Shown one piece after another: positions 25,294 through 34,297 of a stretch of DNA of 64,000 bases (position 1 is its first letter; every line of letters starts with the position of its first letter). Source of the DNA: Streptosporangium sp. NBC_01756 (GTDB taxonomy: Bacteria > Actinomycetota > Actinomycetes > Streptosporangiales > Streptosporangiaceae); NCBI RefSeq assembly GCF_035917975.1, contig NZ_CP109130.1:1550001-1614000 (forward strand), given 5' to 3'. A model generated the notes under the pieces. It had not been told where the DNA came from, made no database searches, and worked only from the letters and a program-made list of their open reading frames with translations. Position numbers and translations under genes: made by a program.

Positions 25294-26931
25294 CTAGACC
25301 TCGGTGATCCGGCCGGCGTCCACGTGGATGTGCCGGTCGGTGTGCACGGCGTCCAGCATCCGGCGGTCATGGGTGACCAGCAGGAGCGTGCCGGGATAGG
25401 AGACGAGGGCGGACTCCAGTTGCTCGATCGCGATCAGGTCCAGATGGTTGGTCGGCTCGTCGAGGACGAGGAGGTTCACCCCCCGGGCCTGGAGCAGGGC
25501 GAGCGCGGCCCGGGTCCGTTCCCCGGGCGACAACGTGGCGGCCGGGCGCAGCACGTGCGCCGCGCGCAGCCCGAACTTGGCCAGCAGTGTGCGCACCTCG
25601 GCGGGGACCATGTCCGGCGCGGCGGCGCCGAAGGCGTCCAACAGGGGTTCGCCGCCGAGGAACAGGCCCCGCGCCTGGTCCACCTCACCGACGACCACGC
25701 CGGGACCGAGCGAGGCGTTCCCCTCCTGGAGCGGAAGCCTGCCCAGCAGGGCGGCCAGCAGTGTGGACTTGCCCGAGCCGTTGGCGCCGGTGATCGCCAC
25801 CCTCTCCGCCCAGCCGACCTGCAGGTCCACCGGACCGAGGGTGAAGGCGCCGCGCCGCACCACGGCCCCGCGCAGGGTGGCGACGACCGCTCCCGCCCGG
25901 GGGGCGACGGCGATCTCCATACGGAGCTCCCACTCCTTGCGCGGCTCCTCGACCTCCTCCAGCCGCTCGATCATCCGCTCGGTCTGGCGGGCCTTGGCGG
26001 CCTGCTTCTCCGTCGTCTCGGTGCGGAAGTTCCGGCCGACCTTGTCGTTGTCGGGCGCCTTGCGCCGCGCGTTCTTGACACCCTTCTCCATCCAGGCGCG
26101 CTGCACCCCGGCCCGCTGCTTGAGCGAGGCGACCGTACCGGCGTACTCCTCGTACTCGTCGCGGGCGTGCTGCCGGGCGACCTCGCGTTCGGCCAGGTAT
26201 GCCTCGTAGCCGCCGCCGTAGACCCCGATCCGCTGCTGGGCGAGGTCGAGCTCGACGATCCGGTTCGCCGTTCTGGCCAGGAACTCGCGGTCATGGCTGA
26301 CCAGCACCGTCCCGGCGCGCAGGCCGGTGACGAAGCGTTCGAGCCGCTCCAGCCCCTCCAGGTCGAGGTCGTTGGTGGGTTCGTCCAGCAGGAAGACGTC
26401 ATAACGGCTGAGCAGCAGGGAGGCCATGCCCGCCCGGGCCGCCTGCCCACCGGAGAGCGCCGTCATCGGCCGGTCCAGATCGACCGCCAGGCCGAGCTCG
26501 GCGACGACCTCCTCGGCGCGGTCCTCCAGATCGGCTCCGCCCAGCGCCAGCCATCTCTCCAGGCCGGCGGCGTATTCGTCGTCGGCGCCGGGACGGCCCT
26601 CGACCAGTCCCTCGGTCGCGGCGTCCAGCTCGCGCTGGGCGGCGGCCACTCCGGTCCGCCTGGCCAGGAAGTCCGCGATCGTCTCGTCGGCCCGGCGTTC
26701 CCGCTCCTGGGGCAGGTAGCCGACCACCGCCGACGGGGGGCTGAGCCGTACGGCGCCGTGTTCCGGAGGCATCAGACCGGCGAGGATCCGCATCAGGGTG
26801 GACTTGCCCGCGCCGTTCATCCCCACCAGGCCCACGACATCGCCGGGGGCGACGACCAGGTCCAGCCCGGAGAACAGCGCGCGATCTCCGTGCCCCGCGG
26901 CAAGATCCTTGGCGACGATGGTGGCACTCAT
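25294..26931 (-). CDS. ABC-F family ATPase
   Basis: 545 residues, two ATP-binding cassettes and no membrane segment, as in ABC-F proteins that act on the ribosome (translation factors or antibiotic target protection). First cassette: Walker A GMNGAGKST (37-45), signature LSGGQAARAG, Walker B VFLLDEPTNDLDL. Second: TGANGSGKSTL, LSPGERTRAALAL and LVLDEPTNHLDL. Between them lies the charged linker (KGVKNARRKAPDNDKVGRNF) with the Uup/P-loop-extension character. Single gene with its own promoter region at 26932-27212 (no other gene or clear attenuator seen there). Whether it gives drug resistance cannot be judged. Confidence 0.93.
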   Translation of the reverse strand: MSATIVAKDLAAGHGDRALFSGLDLVVAPGDVVGLVGMNGAGKSTLMRILAGLMPPEHGAVRLSPPSAVVGYLPQERERRADETIADFLARRTGVAAAQRELDAATEGLVEGRPGADDEYAAGLERWLALGGADLEDRAEEVVAELGLAVDLDRPMTALSGGQAARAGMASLLLSRYDVFLLDEPTNDLDLEGLERLERFVTGLRAGTVLVSHDREFLARTANRIVELDLAQQRIGVYGGGYEAYLAEREVARQHARDEYEEYAGTVASLKQRAGVQRAWMEKGVKNARRKAPDNDKVGRNFRTETTEKQAAKARQTERMIERLEEVEEPRKEWELRMEIAVAPRAGAVVATLRGAVVRRGAFTLGPVDLQVGWAERVAITGANGSGKSTLLAALLGRLPLQEGNASLGPGVVVGEVDQARGLFLGGEPLLDAFGAAAPDMVPAEVRTLLAKFGLRAAHVLRPAATLSPGERTRAALALLQARGVNLLVLDEPTNHLDLIAIEQLESALVSYPGTLLLVTHDRRMLDAVHTDRHIHVDAGRITEV

Positions 26932-27212
26932 GGGAAAACGTTATACGTTGCCGGCCGCCCGGGTGGACGACGACCTCGGCGACGGTACCGGCCGGTCCGA
27001 CCCGGTCCAGTTCCCGACCGGTCGACGACCCCAGGTCGGCGTCCGCGGCAGGCGAATGACCTGTGCTCCGATCGAGGGGCGGGTGGACGACACGGAGGGC
27101 CGGGCTCGGCTCGGGACTCCGTTGTTCTTCTTGCAAAGTCCCGCCTACAGCCACAGATAGAGCATTACGCTCAGAAGAAGGATCTTCACGACTGTCCAGG
27201 CAAGGGGCGAAC

Positions 27213-28019
27213 GTGGTGGAAGAAGAGTGGGCGAAGCGGGGGATCGACGTCGGCACCCCGAGTGTCGCCAGACTGTACGACTACTACCTCGGCGGCAAGG
27301 ACAACTTCGCGGCCGACCGCGCCGCAGCCGAGGAGATCCTCTCGGTCGCCCCTGAGCTGCGCAGGGCCGCCCGGGAGAACCGTGCCTTCCTCGGCCGGGC
27401 CGTCAGGCTCGCCGCGGCGGCGGGGATCGGGCAGTTCCTGGACATCGGCACCGGACTGCCGACCCGGGGCAACGTCCACGAGGTGGCGCACCAGGTCTCA
27501 CCGGACGCACGTATCGCCTACGTCGACAACGATCCGATCGTCCTCGTGCACGCCAGGGCGCTTCTCCGCGGCAACCGGGGTCAGGTCACGGTCGTCCCGG
27601 GGGACCTGCGCCAACCCGAGGAGATCCTGAAATCCCACGAGATCCGGGAGCACCTCGACTTCTCCGCGCCGATGGCCGTGCTGCTGGTGGCGGTCATGCA
27701 CTTCATCACCGAGTCCGACGATCCCCGGCGCATCATGGCCACACTGCGGGACGCCATGCCGTCCGGCAGCTACCTGATCCTCTCCCACGGAACCCGTGAG
27801 AGCCGGGCCGAGGCCGCCGACAAGGGGACCAAGGTCTACGAGCGGGCCAACTCACCGCTCGTCCTCCGCACCCGCCAGGAGATCCTCGACCTGTTCGACG
27901 GGTTCGAACTGCTGGATCCGGGACTCGTCTGGCTGCCCGAATGGCGTCCGGACGGAGTTCCGCCTCCCGGTGATCCCTCGCAGGCGCTGATCCTGTGCGG
28001 CGTGGGGAAGAAGATCTGA
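27213..28019 (+). CDS. SAM-dependent methyltransferase of the actinomycete DUF574 type
   Basis: 268 residues. GTG at 27213 follows AAGGGGCG by 7 bases; the longer frame from 27063 is not protein-like upstream. The family hallmarks are PSVARLYDYYLGGKDNFAADR near the N-terminus, the SAM motif FLDIGTGLPTRGNVH, YVDNDPIVLVHARALL and VMHFITESDDP. These proteins are abundant in actinomycetes, mostly without known substrate. It shares an overlapping stop/start (TGATG) with the LLM oxidoreductase, so the two are co-translated. Confidence 0.9.
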   Translation: MVEEEWAKRGIDVGTPSVARLYDYYLGGKDNFAADRAAAEEILSVAPELRRAARENRAFLGRAVRLAAAAGIGQFLDIGTGLPTRGNVHEVAHQVSPDARIAYVDNDPIVLVHARALLRGNRGQVTVVPGDLRQPEEILKSHEIREHLDFSAPMAVLLVAVMHFITESDDPRRIMATLRDAMPSGSYLILSHGTRESRAEAADKGTKVYERANSPLVLRTRQEILDLFDGFELLDPGLVWLPEWRPDGVPPPGDPSQALILCGVGKKI

Positions 28020-28936
28020 TGGCCGTCCGCCTCGGACTGGGACTGCCGCAGTACGGCCGGTTCGCCGACCCGGATGCGCTCGTCACCGTCGCGCGGGAGG
28101 CGGAGGCGCGGGGTTTCACCAGTCTGTGGGTGGGCGACCGCCTGCTGACACCGCTCGAACCCAGAGACCGCTACCCCGGCGGCAACGGCACGATCCCGCA
28201 CGCGCACCGTACGTTCCTGGACCCCTTCACGGTCCTGGCCACGGCCGCCGCCGTCACCTCACGGATCCGCCTGGGCACCAGCACGCTGAACGCGAACTGG
28301 TATCCCCCCGCGCTGCTGGCGCGATCCCTCACCACGATCGACCGGCTCAGCTCCGGCCGGCTGGAGGTGGGGTTGGGACTCGGCTGGTCCAGCGACGAGT
28401 ACGCGGCGGCCGGCATCCCGTGGGAGGGACGTGCCGCGCGGTTCGACGCCGTGCTCGACGCGCTGGAGACCATCTGGCGTGACGACCCGGTGAGCCTCAC
28501 CGACCGGCGGTGGAGCGTCGCACCGAGCCATATCCTCCCCAAACCCGCCCAGTCCCCCCGGCCCCCCGTCCATCTCGCCGGTTTCTCACCCGCGGCGCTG
28601 GCCCGCGTCGGCCGCCGCGCCGACGGCTGGCTCGCGGTGGCCATGCCGGTGCCGGTGCTGACGGCGAGGTGGGGGACGATCAGGGAGTCGGCCGAGCGGA
28701 ACGGGCGCGACCCGGACGAGGTGCGCGTGATCGTACGGGTCAACCCGATCGTGGCCGGCTCCCCCGCCGCCGACGCCCCGCCGGGAGGCCGGACCGTGGA
28801 GGAGATCGCCGAGCACCTCGGCGCCACCGCCGAGACGGGCGTGCACGAGATGTTCCTCGACCTCCAGCAGACCGCGCGCGACCCCGCCCACCTGCTCGAT
28901 CTCGCCGAGGCCCTGCGTAAGGCGTCCGGCCTGTGA
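28019..28936 (+). CDS. LLM-class (probably F420-dependent) oxidoreductase
   Basis: 305-residue luciferase-like TIM-barrel oxidoreductase. MAVRLGLGLPQYGRFADPDA at the start, FTSLWVGDRLLTPLEP, TSRIRLGTSTLNANWYPPAL and the C-terminal HEMFLDLQQT are typical of the F420-dependent LLM group. The ATG overlaps the methyltransferase stop by one base. Likely reduces or oxidises a small molecule using coenzyme F420; FMN use is possible. Substrate unknown. Confidence 0.88.
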   Translation: MAVRLGLGLPQYGRFADPDALVTVAREAEARGFTSLWVGDRLLTPLEPRDRYPGGNGTIPHAHRTFLDPFTVLATAAAVTSRIRLGTSTLNANWYPPALLARSLTTIDRLSSGRLEVGLGLGWSSDEYAAAGIPWEGRAARFDAVLDALETIWRDDPVSLTDRRWSVAPSHILPKPAQSPRPPVHLAGFSPAALARVGRRADGWLAVAMPVPVLTARWGTIRESAERNGRDPDEVRVIVRVNPIVAGSPAADAPPGGRTVEEIAEHLGATAETGVHEMFLDLQQTARDPAHLLDLAEALRKASGL

Positions 28937-29007
28937 GCCGGGTCACTGGTTGACGTCGCGGCCTTGGGGCAGTCGGACCGCCACACGGACCTGAGGGGAC
29001 TGCGGCG

Positions 29008-30159
29008 ATGACGACAGGTGACTTCTACGACTACTTCGAACTGCTGGACGAGGACGAGAAGGGCATCGTCCTGCGCGTGCGTGAGTTCATGGCCCAACGG
29101 GTCGCGCCCATCGCGGACGAGGCGTGGACCAACGCGCGGTTCCCGCACCAGCTCATCCCCGAGTTCGCGAAGCTCGACATCGCCGGCCTGCCGTACCGGG
29201 GGGCACGGAGCCTGCTGACCGGGTTCGTGGTGTTGGAGATGAACCGGGTGGACCCCTCGATGGGGACGTTCTTCGGTGTGCACAACGGGCTGGCGATGGG
29301 AAGCATCGACCGGCTGGGCTCCGACGGGCAACGGGAGCGGTGGCTGCCGGAGATGGCCGCGATGGAGAAGATCGGAGCCTTCGCGCTGACCGAGCCGGAC
29401 GGCGGCTCCGACGTCGCGGCGGGGCTGCGCACCACGGCCCGGCGCGAGGGCGACGTGTGGGTGCTGAACGGGGCCAAGCGCTGGATCGGCAACGCCACCT
29501 TCGCCGACCTGGTCGTGGTGTGGGCCAAGGACGAGGCCGACGGACAGGTCAAGGGGTTCGTGGTCGAGAAAGGCACCCCCGGATTCTCCGCCACGAAGAT
29601 CGAGAACAAGATCGCACTACGGACCGTCCAGAACGCCGACATCACGCTGACGAACTGCCTGGTCCCCGAGGAGAACCGGCTGCTGAACGCGAACGGCTTC
29701 CGCGACACCTCGACGATCCTGCGGCAGACGCGGGGCGGGGTGGCCTGGCAGGCGGTGGGCTGCATGATGGGCGCCTACGAGCTCGCGCTGGAGTACGCCA
29801 GGACGCGTGAGCAGTTCGGGCGGCCGATCGCGGGCTTCCAGCTGGTCCAGGACCTGCTGGTACGGATGCTGGGAAACGTCACCTGCTCCCTGGGCATGGT
29901 GGTACGGCTGGCGCAGCTCCAGGATGCGGGTGTCTACAAGGACGAACACTCGGCCATGGCCAAGGCTTTCTGCACCGTACGGATGCGTGAGGCGGTGGGC
30001 TGGGGCCGAGAGATCATGGGCGGCAACGGAATCGTGCTCGACTACGGTATGGGCCGGTTCGTGGCCGACTCCGAGGCCATCTACTCCTACGAGGGCACCC
30101 GTGAGATCAACAGTCTGATCGTGGGTCGCGCGATCACCGGGGTCGGCGCGTTCGTCTGA
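29008..30159 (+). CDS. Acyl-CoA dehydrogenase, glutaryl-CoA dehydrogenase-like
   Basis: 383-residue FAD-dependent acyl-CoA dehydrogenase. Signatures include FALTEPDGGSDVA, WIGNATFADLVVVWAK, the FAD/dimer segment REQFGRPIAGFQLVQ and the C-terminal SYEGTREINSLIVGRAITG, in which the Glu of YEGT is the expected catalytic base. That YEGT-x-x-I pattern and overall spacing resemble glutaryl-CoA dehydrogenases. ATG at 29008 with AGGGGACTGCGGCG upstream. No other fatty-acid or lysine catabolism genes adjoin, so the in vivo acyl-CoA is uncertain. Followed by a short tandem repeat. Confidence 0.9.
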   Translation: MTTGDFYDYFELLDEDEKGIVLRVREFMAQRVAPIADEAWTNARFPHQLIPEFAKLDIAGLPYRGARSLLTGFVVLEMNRVDPSMGTFFGVHNGLAMGSIDRLGSDGQRERWLPEMAAMEKIGAFALTEPDGGSDVAAGLRTTARREGDVWVLNGAKRWIGNATFADLVVVWAKDEADGQVKGFVVEKGTPGFSATKIENKIALRTVQNADITLTNCLVPEENRLLNANGFRDTSTILRQTRGGVAWQAVGCMMGAYELALEYARTREQFGRPIAGFQLVQDLLVRMLGNVTCSLGMVVRLAQLQDAGVYKDEHSAMAKAFCTVRMREAVGWGREIMGGNGIVLDYGMGRFVADSEAIYSYEGTREINSLIVGRAITGVGAFV

Positions 30160-30160
30160 C

Positions 30161-30208
30161 CCGCGACCCACCCCTGCCGCTCCCCCGCGACCCACCCCTG
30201 CCGCTCCC
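30161..30208. repeat. Two perfect 24-bp tandem repeats
   Basis: A 24-bp unit beginning CCGCGACCCACC is repeated exactly twice (30161-30184, 30185-30208) and a third copy starts at 30209 (8 bases). It fills the gap between the convergent acyl-CoA dehydrogenase and polyprenyl synthase genes. Confidence 0.85.
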
Positions 30209-30237
30209 CCGCGACCACAACCGGCCCTCCGCCTCGT

Positions 30238-31278
30238 TCAGTGGTCGCGGCGGGCGACAAGGCGAGCGAGCACGTCCAGTTCCGCGACCGGCACGGGCAC
30301 CGACCCGGCCGACCGCAGGTGGCCGAGCGCCCGGGTCAGCAGTTCGTCGGCCCGCGCCTGACTCCAGGCACGACCGCCCACGGCGTCGACGAGCTCGGCC
30401 GCTCGGACCAGATCCGCGTCGGACAGGGGATGCTCCCTGTGGTAGAGCTTGGCCAGCTCCCGTCCGCCCGAGGTCGCGGAGGTGAGCGCGGCCACGACCG
30501 GCAGGGACTTCTTACGGCTACGCAGATCCGAATAGACCGGCTTGCCGGTCACCGAGGGGTCTCCCCATATGCCCAGGAGATCGTCGACGAGCTGGAACGC
30601 GAGTCCCAGATCCCTGCCGAAGGCGTTCAGGTGCTCAACCTGTTCCAGACTGCCGCCGCCGAACAGCCCGCCGAGCGCGCAGGCGCACCCGAGCAGGGCG
30701 CCGGTCTTACCCGCCGCCATGCTCAGGCACTCGGCGAGCTCGACATCCTGGCGCCGCTCGAAGGCGACGTCGGTGTGCTGGCCCTCCAGCAGCTCCTGGA
30801 TCGCGACGCTGAAGATCCGTGTCGCCTGCGGGGCGTCCGGATGCCCGCCGGTGGCGAGTACGTCGAAGGCCAGGGTCAGCAGGGCGTCACCGGCCAGGAT
30901 GGCCGGGCTGACGCCGAAGACGGCCCAGGCCGTGGGACGGTGACGACGGGTCCTGTCGCCGTCCATCACGTCGTCGTGCAGGAGGGAGAAGTTGTGTGCC
31001 AGCTCGACGGCGACCGCGGCCGGCAGCGCGGCGGCCGCGGCGCCGCCCACGGCCTCGGCCGCCAGCAGGACGAGCGCGGGACGGAGTGCCTTGCCCGCGT
31101 CCGCCTCCGCCGGACGGCCATGCTCGTCCCACCAGCCGAAGTGGTAGCCGGCGATGCGCCGCATCGACGGGGGGAGCCTGTCGGCCGCCGGGCGCAGGGC
31201 GGACTCGACCATGTCACGGCTCCAGTCCAGCACCTCGCGTGCCGAACGCCCCCCGGCTGTCACCTCAACCGCGGTCAT
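30238..31278 (-). CDS. Polyprenyl (isoprenoid) diphosphate synthase next to encapsulin
   Basis: 346-residue trans-isoprenyl diphosphate synthase. First Asp-rich motif DDVMD in LLHDDVMDGDRTRRHR, second DDLLGIWGD; KALRPALVLLAAEA provides the substrate Lys/Arg region, and the QLVDD and K of GKPVYSDLRSRKKSLP are conserved. Makes a C15-C25 or longer prenyl diphosphate; chain length not readable. The ATG at 31278 with GGAGG is 13 bases after the encapsulin stop, so both are one transcript. In family 2B encapsulin operons such enzymes are candidate cargo, but this one has only about 15 residues before the folded domain and no long disordered loading tail. Confidence 0.9.
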   Translation of the reverse strand: MTAVEVTAGGRSAREVLDWSRDMVESALRPAADRLPPSMRRIAGYHFGWWDEHGRPAEADAGKALRPALVLLAAEAVGGAAAAALPAAVAVELAHNFSLLHDDVMDGDRTRRHRPTAWAVFGVSPAILAGDALLTLAFDVLATGGHPDAPQATRIFSVAIQELLEGQHTDVAFERRQDVELAECLSMAAGKTGALLGCACALGGLFGGGSLEQVEHLNAFGRDLGLAFQLVDDLLGIWGDPSVTGKPVYSDLRSRKKSLPVVAALTSATSGGRELAKLYHREHPLSDADLVRAAELVDAVGGRAWSQARADELLTRALGHLRSAGSVPVPVAELDVLARLVARRDH

Positions 31279-31291
31279 GTCGTTGCCTCCT

Positions 31292-32677
31292 TCAGTGGCC
31301 GAGCTCGACGTCTTCGAGGATGCCGAGCGCGTCGGGGACCAGCACGGCCGCGGAGTAGTAGGCGCTGACCAGGTAGGAGATGATCGCCTTCTCGCTGATG
31401 CCCATGAAACGGACCGACAGGCTGGGCTGGTACTCGTCAGGTATGCCCGTCTGGTGCAGACCGACGACGCCCTGGTTGTCCTCCCCGGTCCGCATGGCGA
31501 GAATCGACGTGGTGCGGGTGCCGGTGATGGGGATCTTGTTGCAGGAGAAGATCGGGACACCGCGCCAGGCGGGCACCGTGCCCCCGCCGATGTCGATGCC
31601 GAGGGGGTAGATCCCGCGGCTGTTGCACTCCCGGCCGAACGCGGCGATGGCGTAGGGGTGGGCGAGGATGAACTGCGTGTTCCTCCGGCGGCTGAGCAGC
31701 TCGTCGAGGTCGTCAGGGGTGGGAGGACCGCTCCGGGTGTGGATCCGCTGCTTGAGGTCGGCATTGTGCAGCAGCCCGAAATCGCGGTTGTTGATCAGCT
31801 CGTGCTCCTGGCGCTCCCGCAACGCCTCGATCGTCAGCCGCAGCTGCTGCTCGATCTGGTCCATCGGATCGTTGTAGAGGTCGGCCACCCGGCTGTGCAC
31901 GCGCAGCACGGTCTGCGCGACGCTCAGCTCGTACTCACGGGGCGCGACCTCGTAGTCGACGAACGTCCCGGGAAGATCCGGCTCTCCCGCGTGCCCGGCC
32001 GCCATCTCGATGGCGGCCTCGCCGTACTTGTTCTGTGGTCCCTTCGGGCCGGCCTGCACCCGGTGCAGGTGGGCCTGGAGCTCCTGGGACTGGTCGGCGA
32101 GCTCCTGGAAGGCCTGCCGGGGCAGGACCATCGCCGTCCCCGCGGTCACCGCCTTGACCGTGAACTCCCACTCCGTCTGCGGGCCCGCCAGCATCTCGTC
32201 ACCGAAATGGTCACCGTTGGCCAGCACCCCCAGGATGACCTCGTCACCGTAGGGTCCCGTGCCGACCTTGTTGAGCTTGCCGTGGGCGATGAGCACCACC
32301 TCGTCGGCCGGCTGGCCCGCCTGCGCCAGCACGTCCCCGGGGGCGAACTCCCGCTGTGCGAACCGCTCCCCCAGCGCCTGCAGCAGCTCGGAGTCGTCGA
32401 AGTGGCGTAGCGTCGGCAGCTCACACAGCTCCGCCGGAACCACCTTCACCTGCGATCCGACAGTGGTGAAGCTCACCCGCCCGTCCCCGACGGTGTAGCT
32501 CAGCCGCCTGTTCACCCGATAGGTGCCGCCGGAGACCTGGACCCACGGCAGCATCCTCAGCAGCCACCGCGAGGAGATCTCCTGCATCTGGGGCGCCGTC
32601 TTGGTCGTCGTCGCGAGATTGCGCGCCGCGGCCGTACCCAGACTCAACTGCGCCCTGCCGGCATCGAACTCCGTCAC
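31292..32677 (-). CDS. Family 2B encapsulin shell protein (EshA-like)
   Basis: 461 residues from a GTG start. Family signature at the N-terminus ([20 protein letters not shown], followed by the [12 protein letters not shown] stretch), then a cyclic-nucleotide-binding-like insertion (about 95-200: [38 protein letters not shown]) and an HK97-type shell fold (about 225-461) ending in [13 protein letters not shown]. Self-assembles into a protein nanocompartment; the CNB-like domain is displayed on family 2B shells. Homologous to EshA of Streptomyces, implicated in antibiotic production and growth. Encoded upstream of a polyprenyl synthase, which makes isoprenoid metabolism the likely encapsulated process. 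Confidence 0.93.
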   Translation of the reverse strand: MTEFDAGRAQLSLGTAAARNLATTTKTAPQMQEISSRWLLRMLPWVQVSGGTYRVNRRLSYTVGDGRVSFTTVGSQVKVVPAELCELPTLRHFDDSELLQALGERFAQREFAPGDVLAQAGQPADEVVLIAHGKLNKVGTGPYGDEVILGVLANGDHFGDEMLAGPQTEWEFTVKAVTAGTAMVLPRQAFQELADQSQELQAHLHRVQAGPKGPQNKYGEAAIEMAAGHAGEPDLPGTFVDYEVAPREYELSVAQTVLRVHSRVADLYNDPMDQIEQQLRLTIEALRERQEHELINNRDFGLLHNADLKQRIHTRSGPPTPDDLDELLSRRRNTQFILAHPYAIAAFGRECNSRGIYPLGIDIGGGTVPAWRGVPIFSCNKIPITGTRTTSILAMRTGEDNQGVVGLHQTGIPDEYQPSLSVRFMGISEKAIISYLVSAYYSAAVLVPDALGILEDVELGH

Positions 32678-33125
32678 AACACACCACCTGTCCGCACTCG
32701 TGTCGAAAGAGAGAAATGAGAGCTCGAATCAGAGCATGAGAAGTCGACCGCCGTCAGAACCGCAAGAGCTTCCCACCCCTGAAACGAAAATCCGGATGCA
32801 GACCGCCATCGCGAACAGGACTGATTTTGGAGTTCTCTTAAATAGCCTGTCAAGCATTAAATATTATTTGGCAAAATCAGAATGCCAACATTAATAGGAA
32901 ATGCGGAGCTAAAGCCGAAAGTCTCGGTTTTGCCGGGTGTTAACCGCATCTGGGCCCTACTGGGCGGTCTGGATCGCCGACGGCGACCGGAGCGGACCGA
33001 GGCGGCCGGAGGGCGCGATCGCCCGTCCCGCGCCGGAACCCGCGGACCTCCGGCGGGCCCGACCCGGGTCCGCGAGGAAGGCCGGAGGCCTTCTCGGGCC
33101 CCACCGGATCGCAGACCGCACGGCA
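32678..33125. other. Long upstream region of the encapsulin gene
   Basis: About 450 bases without a supported gene. The part at 32700-32900 is unusually AT-rich for this genome (runs such as AATATTATTTGG near 32860) and most likely holds the encapsulin promoter; the right part is GC-rich with nothing recognisable. Confidence 0.5.
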
Positions 33126-33160
33126 GTGGCCCCGGCCGGGAGTTCCCAGGCCGGGGCCAC
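33126..33160 (-). terminator. Terminator after the GlsB-like gene
   Basis: Perfect 12-bp stem GTGGCCCCGGCC (33126-33137) with its complement at 33149-33160 and an 11-nt loop that can itself pair partly. Confidence 0.75.
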
Positions 33161-33218
33161 AATGAGACGGCCGACGCCCGGACGGGCGGGCCGGATGCCG
33201 GTCAGCCGGTCGGGTCCG

Positions 33219-33491
33219 CTAACGGACCCCGCGCCTGCCGTACAGGGTGACCGCCAGGAAAACGCCCGCCGCGGCCAGAACGACCTGGATGAGCAGTTCG
33301 ATCCAGTCGATCCCCCGGGTGGCGCCCACTCCGAGCGCACGGGCGATCGCGGTGCCGATAAGGGCCGCGACGATACCGATCACGATGGTGAGCCAGATCG
33401 GGATACTCTGGCGCCCCGGCACGACCAGGCGTCCCAGTGCGCCGATGATCGCTCCGATGACGATGGCGGTGATGATGCCGGTAACTGTCAT
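33219..33491 (-). CDS. GlsB/YeaQ/YmgE-family small membrane protein
   Basis: 90 residues with three hydrophobic helices and conserved glycines: GIITAIVIGAIIGALGRLVVPG, then IPIWLTIVIGIVAALIGTAI and LLIQVVLAAAGVFLAVTLYG. Transglycosylase-associated/GlsB family, small stress-related membrane proteins with unclear biochemical role. The ATG at 33491 has GGGAG upstream; the in-frame extension to 33734 is not protein-like. Single gene with its own terminator. Confidence 0.9.
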   Translation of the reverse strand: MTVTGIITAIVIGAIIGALGRLVVPGRQSIPIWLTIVIGIVAALIGTAIARALGVGATRGIDWIELLIQVVLAAAGVFLAVTLYGRRGVR

Positions 33492-33820
33492 GGTCCACAC
33501 TCCCAATACTTGTCTACTGGTCGTATACCCGCAGAAAGGGAATTGACATCCTTCTGATCCTCCGGACACCGGAATTCCCGGACGGAGCAGGACGACCGGC
33601 GGTCCGCGGACGTCTCCGGCGGCTGGAAATCCCCCTGCGCCCGCCTCTTCACCCCCGTGTCGCCGGACGGCGCCGATCCGGCGGTCACCGATACGATCGC
33701 CCTGTCCGGCCCCGATCCGGGACCGTCGCGCCACGGTTCCGCGTTCCCTCCCGGTCCCGACACCGGGAACACGGCGGAGAACGGACCGTCCACACTGCGA
33801 ACGCCCGGCAAGGAGACCAC
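33492..33820. other. Intergenic region, no supported gene
   Basis: 329 bases between the divergent GlsB-like and small hypothetical genes. Both promoters must lie here; I see no other feature. Confidence 0.5.
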
Positions 33821-34219
33821 GTGACCACTGGAGAACAGCCCGGCCGGACCCCGTCTCCCGGCCTCGACGACACGACCGTGGAGGCGCTGGGCAGGCTGTC
33901 GGAGGCCCTGGAGACCACCGAACGGGCCCGCGGCCATCTCTACTCGTTCCACCAGCTCACCGGCCACGCCGACCTGCAGCTCGACCGGGCCGTGGAGCTG
34001 CTGCGCGCCGCCGGCCACGCCGACCTGGCCGACACCGTGACCACCGAACTGATCGGCCGCGACGTGCTGCCCGGCCGGTGGACCTTCCAGGTCGTGGAGG
34101 AGTACGACGACGGCTACTACCGCCCCTTCACCGAGGTGGAGGCGCGGATCAGGGACCGGCTGGCCGGCGGCCGCCGTCATCTCCACGAAGCACGGATGAA
34201 GGAACGGCGGCAGAGCTGA
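33821..34219 (+). CDS. Conserved hypothetical protein upstream of NAD kinase
   Basis: 132-residue acidic, soluble protein from GTG at 33821 (AAGGAG 6 bases upstream). No motif known to me; sequence is helical with a central LQLDRAVELLRAAGHADLAD segment and a tail rich in Arg/Glu (YYRPFTEVEARIRDRLAGG). No signal peptide or membrane helix. It reads with good actinomycete codon use, and lies 78 bases before the NAD kinase gene on the same strand, so it may be co-transcribed. Function unknown. Confidence 0.75.
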   Translation: MTTGEQPGRTPSPGLDDTTVEALGRLSEALETTERARGHLYSFHQLTGHADLQLDRAVELLRAAGHADLADTVTTELIGRDVLPGRWTFQVVEEYDDGYYRPFTEVEARIRDRLAGGRRHLHEARMKERRQS

Positions 34220-34297
34220 CGGCCGCGGGATCCGGTCGGCACGTCCCGCCCGGCTGCCGGGCGGCCACCACGAGACGGCGCCCCGTACAGTGTCGGC

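Noticed and set aside
25258..27630. 790-codon plus-strand frame opposite the ABC-F gene
   Set aside because: Shadow frame running through a promoter region into the methyltransferase in the wrong register.
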